Shown: piece after piece, positions 9,976 to 17,873 of the stretch
Position numbering within the stretch: position 1 is the stretch's first letter
Layout: every line of letters begins with the position of its first letter
Source: Candidatus Avedoeria danica
Lineage (GTDB): Bacteria; Chloroflexota; Anaerolineae; Epilineales; Epilineaceae
DNA length: 64,000 nt
Direction of reading: 5' to 3'
NCBI GenBank assembly: GCA_016703025.1
Contig: JADJCV010000004.1
Location: forward strand, 744,001 to 808,000
Notes under the pieces: model-generated
The model's database searches: none
Seen by the model: only the letters and a program-made list of their open reading frames with translations
What the model was told of the DNA's origin: nothing
Made by a program: the position numbers and the translations under genes

Positions 9976-12144
9976 CTAATGCGCCCGGCCCCTGCGAACG
10001 ACGACAACAACGCCCCCCAGCACCGCCAATAGCCCCACCACGATCGCCGCCACCATCGGCAGCCTGCCAAGCCCGCCACCGCCGTCGGCCGCTGCGGCCG
10101 ATGGCATGACGGTCTTCCCATCCGCCAGAGCGAGTGCTTGCTTCAGATCGACCGAATTCAACTTCAGCGTGGCTTCCTCGCCCGAGCGGATGGGGTGCAC
10201 GCCATAGTCGAGCAGCTGCTCACTGTTGGTGGTCTCGAGGTGGAAGTCCCCGTCACCAGTGCCACGGATGACCGTGTTGTAGTCGCCGTCCGGCAGCGCG
10301 ATCAGACTCGCCTGCGTGCCGTCCGGCAGGTTGACGAGCGTCTGGTCGGCGCCGGGTATCTCGTTGACGAGCGTACCGTCACCAGATTGCCCCGTTCGTC
10401 GGCCGCTGGCGTCGGACACCAGCAACGCCACCGGTGAATAGGTCAGCACCGCGGTGCCCTTGGCGCCCTGGATGCTGGCCGGAATCTCGCCTACGCTCGG
10501 GTGATACTCGCCTCCGCTGCCTGACGTCGGATACTCACCCGACCACATGTTGCCGAAGTTCCAGAACCGCGCGGGCTCGGCCCCGCCAGCGTTCATGGCC
10601 GACCACTCCGCCCAGCCCCAGGACTCCTTGGTCTGGTTGGGCCACGCATCCAACACGTAGCCTGACCGCCACCCGGTGGTCGTGTTGGCGCTGGGGTACA
10701 AGGCGGTTGCCACGTGGATGAGCCCGGTGCCGTCCGTGACCGGGCCATAGTGGACACCGCCCATCAGCAGGCGGTCGGATTGCGTCGTGCTGAAACGCAG
10801 CCCGTTCAGGAACTTGAGCGTCTTGATCGTCAAGGCCGAGCATGTATACGGCTCATACCGGCTGTCCGTCCACGACTTGATGTTCACCCGCATGCCGTAG
10901 GTCGGGATGGGGTTGAGGTCGCGTATGAAGGACTGGCTTATCCCGTTGGGCACCGACGGCTCGGCCTTCCACTTGGCGATGATCGCCCGGATGTTGGCGT
11001 CGACATCGGGCTTGAGTTCGTCCACCTTGAACTCGCGCTCGATGCTGCCGGATTGCTTTTCCTTCTTCGCCGTGGCGACGATCTTCCATGCGCCAATCGA
11101 CGCGTCGGCCGTGAAGTAGCTGGTCCACTCGAAATAGCCGTCCGCATCCGTGGTCAGGGGTTGGGTCAGGGGCGTGCCGTACGGCTTGCCCTTGGGGCCG
11201 GTGATGACCAGATCCACCTTGGCGTCCGTGACGGGCACGACCTCGTCGCTCCCACCCTTCGTGGTGACCCGGCCGCGCACCTTGAAGTCGTCGCCCTGTG
11301 TGTGCGCCTCCGCCAACTCGGTGAATTCGACTTTCATCAGGTGTGCCACGGCCCGCAAAGAGTAGGTGCCGGGGTTGGCGTAGCTCAGCGTCCACGTGAC
11401 GCGATCGTCCGGGGAGATGACGCCGAGTGGCTGACCGTTGACCGTCGCCTCGTCGATACTGCCAGGCAGCTTGACGCCAACGACGAAAGCGGGCGGCCCA
11501 GCCTTCTTGGCGGCCGCCATGAGCGCGACGACCTTGGGGTCGGTCATGGTTTCATCGACGGCCGAGGCAACGGCGCCCGCGAGCGCGCCAAAGAAGTCGT
11601 CCGGCGACGCCGACTGGGCCGGCGCTTGTGGCTCTTCCGGTGCCGACGCAGAGTCCTCCGGGGATTCCTGGACGGGAATGACGACGGTCGCGGTGTACTC
11701 ATAGACGGGCGGCTCGTCGTTGGGCTCGTCAACGGTGACGTCCATCGCCGTGATCGGAAACTCGCCCATGTCCCACAGCCCGGCGAGCCCCGGAAGAGCG
11801 TCCTGAAACGCCGGCAGCGTGCTCAGCTGGCGAGTCATGCGCAACTTGCGCCCCGACCCCGTGACCGTCCAACCCGACGTTTTCGCCTTTGTCGCCATCG
11901 GCCACTCCTTGGCCGAGTCGGGGTCCATCTCGAGCAGCGCCTTGTACACGCCGTCTTCAATCTCGACGTCAACCGCCAAAGCACCCGTATTCGCGCCGTC
12001 CGCCTTGCGCGTCACCTCGCTCACCACGGTGAATGTGGCGCAGCCGGTCCCGATCGCAAGCATGAGCAGGCCGAGGCCGAGCAGCGGCTTGAGCGCCGTT
12101 CGGCGTTGCCCTTGGGTCGTCTGAGTGGGTGGCGAGGTACGCAT
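9976..12144 (-). CDS. Large surface protein with lipoprotein-like signal and C-terminal membrane anchor
   Basis: 722 residues from ATG 12144, preceded by AGGGGG. The N-terminus has a basic stretch, a hydrophobic core and a lipobox-like LAIGTGC with Cys35. A hydrophobic segment followed by RRGRAH ends the protein, so it would be tied to the membrane at both ends with a ~650-residue external part. Around residues 310-380 an Ig- or macroglobulin-like strand pattern is seen (VPVTDAKVDLVITGPKGKP, TTDADGYFEWTSYFTADAS). A segment rich in Trp and Gly (SWGWAEWSAMNAGG, WNFGNMWSGEYP) follows. No catalytic motif was recognised. It sits between the two ABM-like copies and has its own promoter upstream. 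Confidence 0.7.
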   Translation of the reverse strand: MRTSPPTQTTQGQRRTALKPLLGLGLLMLAIGTGCATFTVVSEVTRKADGANTGALAVDVEIEDGVYKALLEMDPDSAKEWPMATKAKTSGWTVTGSGRKLRMTRQLSTLPAFQDALPGLAGLWDMGEFPITAMDVTVDEPNDEPPVYEYTATVVIPVQESPEDSASAPEEPQAPAQSASPDDFFGALAGAVASAVDETMTDPKVVALMAAAKKAGPPAFVVGVKLPGSIDEATVNGQPLGVISPDDRVTWTLSYANPGTYSLRAVAHLMKVEFTELAEAHTQGDDFKVRGRVTTKGGSDEVVPVTDAKVDLVITGPKGKPYGTPLTQPLTTDADGYFEWTSYFTADASIGAWKIVATAKKEKQSGSIEREFKVDELKPDVDANIRAIIAKWKAEPSVPNGISQSFIRDLNPIPTYGMRVNIKSWTDSRYEPYTCSALTIKTLKFLNGLRFSTTQSDRLLMGGVHYGPVTDGTGLIHVATALYPSANTTTGWRSGYVLDAWPNQTKESWGWAEWSAMNAGGAEPARFWNFGNMWSGEYPTSGSGGEYHPSVGEIPASIQGAKGTAVLTYSPVALLVSDASGRRTGQSGDGTLVNEIPGADQTLVNLPDGTQASLIALPDGDYNTVIRGTGDGDFHLETTNSEQLLDYGVHPIRSGEEATLKLNSVDLKQALALADGKTVMPSAAAADGGGGLGRLPMVAAIVVGLLAVLGGVVVVVRRGRAH

Positions 12145-12227
12145 GCGAGCCCCCTGTGGTGATAGGTGAAGGACGCGGGGTCCCAAGGGGGATAGGAACG
12201 TCAATCGCGCTCCTGCCGCAGCCCATC

Positions 12228-12256
12228 ACTCTATGCCCCTCCCACCCCCGCGTCAA
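12228..12256 (-). promoter_or_regulatory. Promoter of the large surface protein gene
   Basis: On the minus strand TTGACG (12256-12251) and TAGAGT (12233-12228) are separated by 17 bases. Transcription would begin near 12221 and give a leader of about 77 nt before ATG 12144. The pattern matches other promoters readable in this window. Confidence 0.55.
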
Positions 12257-12333
12257 TCGGCCCACCGGGCGAATGCATGACAGCCGCGTCGGACCCTTGG
12301 CACCCGCCGCGCCAGCATGCGGTCGCTCTGCGC

Positions 12334-12633
12334 CTACCCCCCCTCCGGCCCCAACCCCACCCACCCCCCATCCACCCACTCCGGATCCCCCGTCATCCAC
12401 TTCCGCATCGCCACATACCGCGCATGCTGCCCCGGATCCGCCGCGTTCCGCACGTACGCTTCCTTGTCCGTGAAGAACACCGCCAACCACACCTCGTCCG
12501 CACGTTCGTCCGGAATCAGCAGGCGCGAGCCGAGGAACCCCGGCACCGGCACGCTCTCGCCCGCTTCGATCGCCGCCACCAGCGCCGCCCGGTCTTCCGG
12601 GCGGACGGATCCGCGCATGATCGTGCCGTACAT
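12334..12633 (-). CDS. Small ABM-like protein, copy B
   Basis: 99 residues from the ATG at 12633 (MYGTIMRGSV). Nearly identical to the protein at 9168-9488 but ending earlier, after GWVGLGPEGG. The similarity starts sharply at the ATG side (the sequence upstream of the start differs) and stops just past the stop codon. This is a paralogue from a local duplication, perhaps kept similar by gene conversion. The fold assignment is the same as for copy A and equally tentative. Confidence 0.58.
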   Translation of the reverse strand: MYGTIMRGSVRPEDRAALVAAIEAGESVPVPGFLGSRLLIPDERADEVWLAVFFTDKEAYVRNAADPGQHARYVAMRKWMTGDPEWVDGGWVGLGPEGG

Positions 12634-12796
12634 GGCTGAGTCTCCTTTCGTGACGGATCGAGAACACCCAACGACCGCCGAAGCGTCGAAATCCGCAGTG
12701 AGGACGCAGTCGGCACTGTCGCTGCGGTGGCCGACGACAAGGGCGACGGACTCAATCGGTCGTTCGCCGTACGGGGCGGGCAACGCACGCATCGCG

Positions 12797-13231
12797 CTAC
12801 GCCCCATCTGCCGGTGGGTGCCATCCTGCGTCCACCCACATACGCCGGGCGCTCACAGCAAGATCGCGGTTCACGCGCAGCGCCGCCGCGGTCGCCCGCC
12901 CCGTCGGGGTGAGACCCTCGACGATGCAGCCGTGGTCGATCCACCGGAAGTGCTCGTGCCAGCGCTGGGTGCGCGGATTGAACAGCGGAGCGATTGCCCC
13001 CGTCGCAGGATCAACCGCCTCCATGCTGGTCGCCTTGTACTGGTTGCAGTGTACGCACGAGCGCCACAGGTTCTGGCGCACCGTGGCGCCGCCAGCGGCC
13101 ACTGGGACGATGTGATCGATCACAAGCGCCGTGGATGTCAGGAACTCCGAACACCGGCAGTAACCGCAGCGATGTCCGCTGTCTTCCGTTACCAGCAGTC
13201 GCAGCGCCTGCGAAATGTACAGGCGCGTCAC
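12797..13231 (-). CDS. HNH endonuclease-like protein
   Basis: 144 residues from GTG 13231, which overlaps the stop of the upstream gene (GTGTGA), so translation is probably coupled. It shows an HNH/zinc-finger nuclease core: CGYC, then LVIDHIVPVAAGG, NLWRSCVHC and NQYKA, giving the CxxC...H...N...CxxC...N pattern of Cys-rich HNH domains. The remaining C-terminal part (HFRWIDHGCIVEGLTPTGRAT) is typical of small stand-alone HNH proteins often encoded downstream of a short regulator-like gene. Target unknown; it may be a nuclease of a mobile or addiction-type cassette. Confidence 0.85.
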   Translation of the reverse strand: MTRLYISQALRLLVTEDSGHRCGYCRCSEFLTSTALVIDHIVPVAAGGATVRQNLWRSCVHCNQYKATSMEAVDPATGAIAPLFNPRTQRWHEHFRWIDHGCIVEGLTPTGRATAAALRVNRDLAVSARRMWVDAGWHPPADGA

Positions 13232-13656
13232 ACGGCCGGCCGGAGGTCCGACAGCGGCGGCATGGGATGCCCTCGCCAACGAAGCAGCGCGAGCGCATAC
13301 GCCTTCACGATCGTCATCACATCTGCCCGTTCAGCCAGCTGCTCCAGCTCGGCCCGCTCGGCGACACCAAGCGTACCGCGTGAACCCTCCTCCAAGAGCG
13401 ACGTCAGCCGCTCCTGCTCGGCCTTGTCCATCATGCCGCGGGCCACACGCCACAGTCCGTCGTCATCCAGAGCCTGCAGGCCGCTGATGGCATCCCGGGC
13501 GTCTTCCGGTATCTCGGACAGCGTCGGCGGCGGCGGGTTGCCTTCGATCGACCGCAGGATGACCGCCTCCAGTGGCTGAGAGGCTTCCTCGGCCGCTCGG
13601 CGGAACCGCACGAGCAGCTGCTCGGGAATGTGTATCCGCACCGTTTGGGCGCTCAT
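13228..13656 (-). CDS. RHH-like partner protein of the HNH endonuclease
   Basis: 142 residues from ATG 13656 (MSAQTVRIHIPEQLLVRF). The first ~45 residues have the alternating pattern of a short strand followed by helices, as in ribbon-helix-helix regulators. The rest is a helical, acidic region (DDDGLWRVARGMMDKAEQ) ending LRWRGHPMPPLSDLRPAV. Its stop overlaps the GTG of the HNH gene by 4 bases, a typical two-gene arrangement. It may bind DNA or neutralise or position the nuclease, but this is inferred from the arrangement only. Confidence 0.65.
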   Translation of the reverse strand: MSAQTVRIHIPEQLLVRFRRAAEEASQPLEAVILRSIEGNPPPPTLSEIPEDARDAISGLQALDDDGLWRVARGMMDKAEQERLTSLLEEGSRGTLGVAERAELEQLAERADVMTIVKAYALALLRWRGHPMPPLSDLRPAV

Positions 13657-13860
13657 GTTCCCTTCCTTCTCAACCCACCGAACGGCCAAGTGAATTGAAG
13701 TCCGCCCCGGCCCATATGCAGAGCAATCGCACGCCGCATTCTAGCGGAGCATTCGACGCGCTGCCCACGGGTTGCTTCCGCACCTGACGAGCGCGATAAG
13801 CGCATCGCAAACCCTCGCCGACACGAACGCCTCGAGCCGCTTGGCAGCTCGCACGCTCGT

Positions 13861-14841
13861 TCACCCCGGCAACACCCGCACCACCACCTTCCCCCGCGCC
13901 CGCCCCTGCTCCATGTACCGCACCGCCTCCGCCGCCTCACCCAGCGGATACGCCTTGTCGACGACCGGCACCACCTTGCCCGCCTCGATCATCCCCGTCA
14001 GCGTCACCAGGTCGTCCTTCCGCTCGTCCGGCATGAGCCCCTTGAGCTTCTGCTTGGACCCGATCGCCCGCATAGGCGCCAGCATCCCGCGCAGGAAGCC
14101 GCCCATAAACCGGCCCCCGCCCTCTCCGCCAACAACCACCAATGTCCCGTCGGCGTTCAGCGCCCGCCGCAGCTGGGACAACGGCCGCCGGCCGCCCGTG
14201 TCGACGATGAGGTCGTAGCGGCGCGTGCCGTCCGTGCAGTCCTCGCGCGTGTAGTCGATCACGTGGTCGGCGCCGATCGACCGGACCAGGTCCGCCTTGC
14301 CCGTGCTGCAGACGCCGGTCACCTCGGCTCCGATGGCCTTGGCGATCTGCACCGCGTACGTGCCGACGCCGCCCGAGGCGCCGATGATCAGCGCCTTCTG
14401 CCCCGCCTTCAGATCGCCCGCGTCGCGGACGCCGTGCAGGGCGGTGATCGCGGACACCGGCACCACCGCCGCCTGCTCGAACGTGACGTTTTTCGGCTTC
14501 GGCGCCAGCTGCGTGGCCTTGGCGCACACGTACTCGGCGAAGCTGCCGTCGCTGAACCCGTAGACCTCGTCGCCCGCCTTGAACGCCGTCACGTTCCGGC
14601 CGACCGCCTCGACCGTCCCCGCGACCTCGCGGCCCCGCACCGCCACCTTGGGCGCCCGGAAGCCCATCCCGATCACCCGCATCAGGTACGGCAGCCCCGT
14701 CATCAGATGCCAGACGCCCCGGTCGACGCCCGCGGCGTGGACCCGGATGAGCACATCGTCATCCCCAGGCTCCGGCTTGTCGATGTCCTTGAACTGCAGG
14801 ACATCGGCGGAACCATACTTGTCTTGAACGATCGCCTTGAT
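13861..14841 (-). CDS. NAD(P)-dependent medium-chain dehydrogenase/quinone reductase-like protein
   Basis: About 326 residues. A GroES-like N-terminal domain (PEPGDDDVLIRVHAAGVDRG) is followed by a Rossmann nucleotide-binding domain with LIIGASGGVGTYAVQIAKAIG. The catalytic zinc Cys/His set of alcohol dehydrogenases is not evident, so this belongs with zinc-independent quinone reductase/RTN4IP1-type enzymes. Family members start with KAIVQ shortly after Met. Here the codon at that place is ATC (14841-14839), with CGAGGT seven bases upstream and no ATG, GTG or TTG at the expected site, so the start is uncertain. A decayed C-terminal copy lies at 9528-9799. Confidence 0.85.
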   Translation of the reverse strand: MKAIVQDKYGSADVLQFKDIDKPEPGDDDVLIRVHAAGVDRGVWHLMTGLPYLMRVIGMGFRAPKVAVRGREVAGTVEAVGRNVTAFKAGDEVYGFSDGSFAEYVCAKATQLAPKPKNVTFEQAAVVPVSAITALHGVRDAGDLKAGQKALIIGASGGVGTYAVQIAKAIGAEVTGVCSTGKADLVRSIGADHVIDYTREDCTDGTRRYDLIVDTGGRRPLSQLRRALNADGTLVVVGGEGGGRFMGGFLRGMLAPMRAIGSKQKLKGLMPDERKDDLVTLTGMIEAGKVVPVVDKAYPLGEAAEAVRYMEQGRARGKVVVRVLPG

Positions 14842-14973
14842 AGCGCACCTCGGTAGCGGTAAGCGGGGCTCGGAAACTCGATCCCGCCGGCGGGAGTCTA
14901 CACCCGCGGACCGCTCGGCGAAACGTTCGCCGGGCCTCACCAAGACACGGCGGCAGATCCTACCGAGACGCCC

Positions 14974-15127
14974 GCCGTGTCTAACGCAGACACGAGCCGT
15001 GTCTAACGCTGACAGGAGCCGCGTCTAACGCAGACAGGAGCCGCGTCTAACGCAGGCGCCCCTTGTCCAACCGAGATCGGACGCCTGTCCAACCGAGATC
15101 CGCCTGCTGCCCCACCGAGTCCCGGAG
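14974..15127. repeat. 22-bp tandem repeat array, about seven units
   Basis: Four well-conserved 22-base units start at 14974, 14996, 15018 and 15040, sharing the core GCCGYGTCTAACGC. Three diverged units (15062, 15084, 15106) keep the 22-base spacing with the core TGTCCAACCGAGATC or a variant. The exact 22-base period is about two helical turns, so a repeated protein-binding face is possible. The array lies between the oxidoreductase gene and the HU-like gene, both on the minus strand, within a 396-bp gap (14842-15237) that holds no other recognisable gene. Confidence 0.8.
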
Positions 15128-15237
15128 CCCCACCGACAAGGCTACCGCCCACGTCGCCAACAACGACAAGGGGCGGCCCTCAATCGGACCGCCCCTCGCG
15201 CCTGTCTATTCGGTTGTCCCTCCCGCACGCGGAGTGG

Positions 15238-15666
15238 CTACATCGTCGTAGCTTTCGTGCGCCCCGGCGGCATCTCCAGCGCATCGCCCGGGTGCTCCCG
15301 GTCCCAGCGCTCCTTCAGCGACGCCAGGTCCAGCCCGATCGACTCCCGGTGCTGGATCGTCCCTTGGAAGGCGTCGATGTCGGACAGCCCGTCGCGCAGC
15401 TCGCTCGCCAGGCGGACCGTCGGGTACATCGACCCGTCCATCCGGACCTCGACGCCGAACACGCCGATGCCCGGCAGGCGGACCTTCTTGCCGTCGCGCA
15501 ACTGCAGCAGCACGATGCGCCCGAGCTCCTCGAGGACCATCCGGGCCAGCGGACGCGTCACCAGCGTCCCGACGGCCAGGTAGTCGGCCAGCTCGTCGAG
15601 ACCGACCGTCACGGCGCCGACGATGCGCGGCCGATAGGCGGACAGAGCCTGAATCCACGTAGCCAT
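15238..15666 (-). CDS. HU-like DNA-binding protein
   Basis: 142 residues. The centre resembles the HU/IHF-like domain of bacterial and HU-CCDC81 type proteins: YLAVGTLVTRPLARMVLEELG, then LRDGKKVRLPGIGVFGVEV, the beta-arm entry with G-x-G. The tail IQHRESIGLDLASLKERWDREHP matches proteins I associate with Chloroflexota. It likely binds DNA as a nucleoid-associated protein. It differs from standard HU in its length and in lacking the usual IHF signature. Its closeness to the 22-bp repeat array suggests, but does not prove, a link. It begins the minus-strand gap after paaD and may be unrelated to it. Confidence 0.65.
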   Translation of the reverse strand: MATWIQALSAYRPRIVGAVTVGLDELADYLAVGTLVTRPLARMVLEELGRIVLLQLRDGKKVRLPGIGVFGVEVRMDGSMYPTVRLASELRDGLSDIDAFQGTIQHRESIGLDLASLKERWDREHPGDALEMPPGRTKATTM

Positions 15667-15904
15667 GTTGACGTCTCCTGTTGGGTGGACCGTGCGCCCG
15701 CCGGCAAGTCGCCCCGGGCGATGGCGCCAGGATAACGCCTGTCAAGGTGCCGTGAACGCCGAAAACCTGTCGCGCCGCCGCCGCGCAGCCGTCGCTCAGG
15801 GGGCGAAACCGTCGCTTTGGAGGCGACATTGTCGATCGGGACGATGGGGGGGCCGAGGTGCGTTGTGATGCGGGGGGCCTGCGGGCGATGCGATTGCATC
15901 GCCC

Positions 15905-16519
15905 CTACAACGCCTTGAACGCCTCGAACGGCTGCCGACACCCGTTGCAGTAATGCACGGACCGGCACAACGTCGACCCGAACGGGTTGTCCGTCACGGT
16001 GTCCATGCTGCCGCAGAACGGGCACGCCGTCGGCGGTTCGTCCGGCGCGGCCAGGGTGAGAGCGAGCGTCGGGTCGGCCGTGAAGCGCGTCGCCGGCGGC
16101 GGAGGCGCCAGGCCGATCGCGCGCATCGCCTCGCGGGCGGCCGGCGCGATCCGGTCGCTGCTCCACGGCGGGTCGAGAACGACGCGCACGTCCACCCGCG
16201 CCGCGCCGATCGACAGGACCGCCGCCGCGATCTCGGAACGCATCATGTCCAGCGCCGGACAGCCCGTGAACGTCGGCGTCATGTCGATGCGGACCGCGCT
16301 GCCGCCGCCCGCCGCTCCTTCGACCGCGTCGACCGCGTCGATCGCGTCGATCACGACCGCCTGGATGATCCCGAGGTCCACCACCGAAACCATGGGGATC
16401 TCGGGATCGTTCACCGTGCGCAGGACGTCCCAGACGGCCTCGGGCGTCAACTCTCTCGCAGGCTCCCTCGCAGGCTCCCTCGAAGGCGCACCCGCGGTCG
16501 CACCCGGCGCCGTCACCAC
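15905..16519 (-). CDS. paaD: 1,2-phenylacetyl-CoA epoxidase, subunit PaaD
   Basis: 204 residues from GTG 16519, which overlaps the paaC stop. The N-terminal part is a MIP18/DUF59-like domain (VNDPEIPMVSVVDLGII, FTGCPALDMM). The C-terminus is a zinc-ribbon-like Cys set (CPFCGS, then CNGC). PaaD is thought to act in assembly or maturation of the epoxidase metal centre. Two small in-frame repeats enlarge it: REPAREPARE near residues 14-23 and a DAIDAVDA-like run around residues 58-65, both coded by short tandem DNA repeats. Last gene of the paa operon here. Confidence 0.92.
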   Translation of the reverse strand: MVTAPGATAGAPSREPAREPARELTPEAVWDVLRTVNDPEIPMVSVVDLGIIQAVVIDAIDAVDAVEGAAGGGSAVRIDMTPTFTGCPALDMMRSEIAAAVLSIGAARVDVRVVLDPPWSSDRIAPAAREAMRAIGLAPPPPATRFTADPTLALTLAAPDEPPTACPFCGSMDTVTDNPFGSTLCRSVHYCNGCRQPFEAFKAL

Positions 16520-17382
16520 GTCGCCTCGGGGTCGGAGCGATAGAGCGACTGCATCGCGTCCAGCATCGCATCCAGATCGTCCGTGTGCTCGCCTCGCCGC
16601 CCGCCGACGTCCGGCGCCACCGTCGCGCGCAGGACATCGCCCGCGCCCGCACCGGCCCCGGCGCCGTCACCGTCGCCGCCGAGCGCCGCCACCGATGCGA
16701 TCGGGGCCGATAGCCCGGACTGCGCGAGGAGCTCGCGCACCGCGCCGAGCCAGACGGCCGCCAGCGCCGCCGACGGCGTCACCACGCCGAGCGCCGTCAG
16801 CGCCGCCTCGCCCGCCGTCGGCTCGAACAGCCCGAGCGCGGCCGGGAACAGGGCATCGAGCGCCGACTGCAGCCGGTCGTGGCTGTCCGCGCCCGCGGTG
16901 CCCAGGCGCCTCACGTAGGCCTGGTTGTGCAGGAGGTGGTACTTCTTCTCCTGGCGCAGCTTGCCGGCGGCCACCGCCAGGGGCGGCCACGCGCTGTGCC
17001 GCAGCGAGTCGTACTGGATGGCCTTGGCGATGTCGAACAGCGTTCGGCGGATCAGGCTCGTGGCGTAGTCGCCCCGCGGCAGCTCGACCAGGCGCGCGTT
17101 GCGCCACCCGGCCGCGTCACGCCGGAACGCCTGCTCGTCGGGCGACGCCGCGCCCAGGTGCTCGGCGCGCAGCGTGTACCACACCAGCGCGTGGCCGATC
17201 TCGTCCTGCGCCATGCTGCTGAACGCGATATCCTCTTCCAGGATCGGCCCGAGCCCCGTCCACTCGCTGTCGCGGTGGCCCTGGAGCAGGGCGTCGTCCG
17301 CGAGCGCCAGGACGTAGGCGTCCAGTGCGGCGCAGGCGTCGGCGGGGGCGGATGCGAGGTCGAAGGGCGTCGTGGTCGTCAC
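16513..17382 (-). CDS. paaC: 1,2-phenylacetyl-CoA epoxidase, structural subunit PaaC
   Basis: 289 residues of ferritin-like helices: DDALLQGHRDSEWTG, AFSSMAQDEIGHAL and KKYHLLHNQAYVRRLG are PaaC hallmarks. PaaC supports the catalytic PaaA subunit in the multicomponent monooxygenase that converts phenylacetyl-CoA into the ring epoxide. The gene overlaps paaB by 4 bases at its start and paaD by 7 at its end. A Gly/Ala run (DGDGAGAGAGAGD) interrupts the C-terminal third and is probably a local repeat expansion in a loop. Confidence 0.94.
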   Translation of the reverse strand: MTTTTPFDLASAPADACAALDAYVLALADDALLQGHRDSEWTGLGPILEEDIAFSSMAQDEIGHALVWYTLRAEHLGAASPDEQAFRRDAAGWRNARLVELPRGDYATSLIRRTLFDIAKAIQYDSLRHSAWPPLAVAAGKLRQEKKYHLLHNQAYVRRLGTAGADSHDRLQSALDALFPAALGLFEPTAGEAALTALGVVTPSAALAAVWLGAVRELLAQSGLSAPIASVAALGGDGDGAGAGAGAGDVLRATVAPDVGGRRGEHTDDLDAMLDAMQSLYRSDPEATW

Positions 17383-17846
17383 GGCTTGCCCCCTTCCGCC
17401 GCCTCGTCACCCACGCGCTCCCGCCCCGCTTGCGCCTTCTTGCGCAGCCCCTGGAACCCCGCCGGATCGCGGTACATCTTGTCCGTCGTGTGCTCGAACA
17501 TGTCCGCATCCTCGTAGGCGGATGCCGCGATGGCGTCCTCCGGAACGACCCAGATGTTCACGCACGGCCCGCGGCGCGCGTAGTTCTCCTTGGCCAGCAT
17601 GATCGCCATCTCGGCGTCCGGCGCGTGGAGCGTTCCGGCGTGCGTGTGGTGCTCGCCGCGCTTCTCCTGGATGAAGACTTCCCAGTTGCCCCACTCCGTG
17701 TCGAAGTGCACGGCGTCGGGCGCGCCGCGCCGGGCGACGGTCAGGCGCTGGTGGTAGGGATCGAAGTGCCAGTCGCGGGTGTAGAACGGCATGTCGTGGC
17801 CGAACGCCACGCTCGGATCGGCATCGGCGGTCGGGTCACCGTACAT
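17379..17846 (-). CDS. paaB: 1,2-phenylacetyl-CoA epoxidase, subunit PaaB
   Basis: 155 residues. The PaaB signature WEVFIQEKRGEHHTHAGTLH and DAEMAIMLAKENYARRG followed by IWVVPEDAI is complete. PaaB is a small non-catalytic bridge between A-C units. It carries about 40 extra N-terminal residues (DMPFYTRDWHFDPYHQRLT) compared with the shortest family members. It lies 27 bp downstream of paaA and overlaps paaC by 4 bases. Confidence 0.93.
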   Translation of the reverse strand: MYGDPTADADPSVAFGHDMPFYTRDWHFDPYHQRLTVARRGAPDAVHFDTEWGNWEVFIQEKRGEHHTHAGTLHAPDAEMAIMLAKENYARRGPCVNIWVVPEDAIAASAYEDADMFEHTTDKMYRDPAGFQGLRKKAQAGRERVGDEAAEGGKP

Positions 17847-17873
17847 CGTCGGCCTGCCGGGGGTGTGCGGGGC

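Noticed and set aside
13657..13860. Short frames between the RHH-like gene and the oxidoreductase
   Set aside because: No start signal or recognisable sequence; a TAGAAT on the minus strand has no clear -35.
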